Shown here piece after piece: positions 62,069 to 64,000 of a stretch of DNA of 64,000 nucleotides. The DNA is from Serinus canaria (Eukaryota; Chordata; Aves; Passeriformes; Fringillidae). The stretch spans positions 39,509,696 to 39,573,695 of the forward strand of contig NC_066343.1 in assembly GCF_022539315.1 (NCBI RefSeq), given 5' to 3'. The translations under genes were made by a program, and so were the position numbers. The first letter of the stretch is position 1, and every line of letters begins with the position of its first letter. A model generated the notes under the pieces. That model was not told the origin of the DNA, did no database searches, and saw only the letters and a list, made by a program, of their open reading frames with translations.

Positions 62069-63040
62069 GAATCACAGCATAGTTATATTTGGAAGGAGCC
62101 TTTGGAGATCTTCCAGTCCAACCTCCCTGCCAAAGCAGGGTCATCTAAGAGTAAGTTACACAGGAATCTGGCCAGGTGTGTTTTGAATGTCTCCAGAGAG
62201 GGAAATTCCACAATATCTTTCGGCAGCCTCTTCCAGTGCTCTGCCAGCCTCAATGTCAAAGAGACTTTTCTTCATATTGAGGTGAAACTTCCTCTGTTTT
62301 AGTTTAGGGCCATTGCTCCTTGTCCTGTTGATGGGCACCACTGAAAAGAATCTGGCACTATCGTCTTGGCACCCACCTTCAGGTATTTATATGTGTTAAT
62401 GAGATCCCCTCTCAGTCTTCTCCAGACTAAACAGGCTCAGTTCCTGCAGTCTCTCCTAATAAGAGAGATGCTCCAGACCCCAAATTATCTTTGTGACCCT
62501 CTGCTGGACCCTCTCCAGTAGCTCCTTGTCTCTCTTGTACTGAGGAGCCCAGAACTGGACACAGCACTCCAGATGCAGCCTCACCAGGGCCGAGTGGAGG
62601 CACAACTCCCTCAGCCCTCTGGCCATGCTCTTCCTGATGCACCCCGGGGTACCCTTGGCCCTCCTGGCCACAGGGGCACTGCCAGCTTGTGGATGGCTTG
62701 TGACCCACCAGGAGTCCCAGGTCCTTCTCCACAGAGCTGCTCTGTAGGAGCAGCCCCTGGCCTGTGCTGGCGCTTGGGGCGGTGCCTGCCCAGGTGCAGG
62801 ACCCGACCCCTGCCCTTGGTGAGCTCATTAAGTTTCTCTGCCCAGCTCTGCAGCCTATCAAGGTCCCACAGAATGGCAGCAGAGCCTTCAGGTGGGTCAC
62901 CACTCCCCCAGTTCAGTGCCATCAGCAAACTTGCTGAGGGTACATTCTATCCCTTCATCTGGTCATTGATAAACAAGTTGAACAAGGCTGGTTCCAGTAT
63001 TGATTGATCCCAGAAAATGCCACTGGCTGCAGCCCCCCAG
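62069..63040 (-). mobile_element. CR1 LINE 3' ~1 kb, antisense, partial RT frame
   Basis: It starts with AATCACAGCATAG, the reversed 3' terminus, then GGAAGGAGCCTTTGGAGATC and TCCAGTCCAACCTCCCTGCC. Within the minus strand an open frame at 62456-62671 preserves CR1 ORF2 C-terminal wording (SALVRLHLECCVQFWAPQY, then ELLERVQQRVTKII and GLEHLSY). Beyond it the ORF2 upstream part remains readable only with frameshifts. The copy is 5' truncated near 63040, lacking the endonuclease and most of the reverse transcriptase. It is the longest CR1 in the window and sits 20 bases from the SINE in the same orientation. Confidence 0.93.
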
Positions 63041-64000
63041 GTGGATTCTGAAAATGTCTTTAACAGTTTTTTAAATGCAAATCATTAATTGAATAAATAC
63101 ACATTTGAGGAGTTCTTTAATGTTGCATTATTTATACAGAGTTTGTAGCATCTGATGATCAGATAAATCTGTTTGTTATTGCTACTGTTTGTGAACTTCA
63201 ATATTACTCTCTTTATAATACATTTTGAAAAAGAAATTGTGTGCATACATTGGAAGATACTTAATTTACTAAATACAGGATTAGCCTTTGTAAAGGAAAT
63301 CCTTTGCAAGACAAAAATACAGAAATTTCTTGGGTATCAGTAAATCTTTATCTCTTTGTGCTGGTTTTATGTTTTTCTATCTCAAAATGAATGTCAGCAT
63401 TTCAGCTGGAAGCAAGTTTTTACAGTGTCCTGAAATTGTTAAATTGTTTAAAAGGGAATTTGAGCTATAGTAACAGTTGTGGCACTGTTTTAATAAAATA
63501 AGTTAGACCTTCAGTGGAGAAATCACATACAAGAAGCAGAGTACTGCAGCATTAATAACCAAAGCCTGTGGAATTGCTTCAAGTGAGAATAAATGAAGAG
63601 AATATACACTTGTTGAATTGCACAGTTGTTGATATCATATGTATGGCGAATGTATTAAGTAGCACTACCTCCACTGAAGACAGGAAAACTTTAGCTGTCT
63701 AACAAGGAGGATTGTTGAATCAGTTCAAGCTTTCCTTAGCAACAAGGGGCATATATTTGCGATGTTAGATATGGTGTTAGACTTGAACTTGCAAAATATC
63801 GTTTCTGGTTGTATTACTGCTTCTGATAATGTGTTTTTCGTGATTACTGGCCTGTTTTCTCCACTTTTCTAGGCTTCATCTTTTCTGTTCCTATTTTCCA
63901 TTTGGTTTTTAAGTTGTTGAATATGTGTTCATGTTCTACCTTACAGTCTGTGTCACTCACATTCAGTTTTCCTTAGGACAGCTAAGCTCTGTTACAGAAT
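63041..64000 (+). other. RASEF: RASEF intron 1, continues past window
   Basis: AT-rich non-coding sequence with no recognised exon, repeat or RNA. The window ends inside the intron. Confidence 0.7.

Overview
The window is vertebrate nuclear DNA, almost certainly from a bird and probably a songbird. Three kinds of evidence point there. It carries many truncated CR1 LINE 3' ends, the dominant avian retroposon. It has an ERVL-type solo LTR of a kind common in birds, and one short element that reads as a tRNA-Ile-derived SINE with a CR1-like tail (TguSINE1-like, a passerine family). Gene structure is intron-rich with AT-rich spacers, there is a CpG-island promoter, and no bacterial-style gene packing.

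Layout: (1) 1-10989 is the last intron of FRMD3. It holds a sense CR1 fragment, a diverged pair of ~140 bp direct repeats and a striking near-perfect 79 bp palindrome. (2) 10990-11585 is the terminal coding exon of FRMD3, followed by a 3'UTR of about 2.9 kb that ends near a poly(A) signal at 14433. (3) About 14456-54060 is a ~40 kb intergenic spacer without a recognisable protein gene. It contains at least six CR1-like fragments, mostly antisense, one solo LTR, several A- or T-rich tracts, a small GC-rich islet at 28.77-28.99 kb and a CTCF-like motif at 36.64 kb. (4) About 54060-55020 is a CpG island containing the promoter, 5'UTR and first coding exon of RASEF (54377-54744). (5) 54745-64000 is the start of RASEF intron 1, with the SINE and a ~1 kb CR1 copy near the end.

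FRMD3 and RASEF lie head-to-tail on the same strand, as they do on human 9q21. That human segment corresponds to the avian Z chromosome, so the window is inferred to be Z-linked. The two genes are neighbours with no known shared pathway: FRMD3 encodes a FERM-domain membrane-associated protein (4.1 superfamily) and RASEF a calcium-binding EF-hand/coiled-coil Rab GTPase. Only the FRMD3 C-terminal exon and the RASEF N-terminal exon are inside the window.

I found no new multi-gene system. The most unusual sequence structure is the double inverted repeat at 10.11-10.25 kb.
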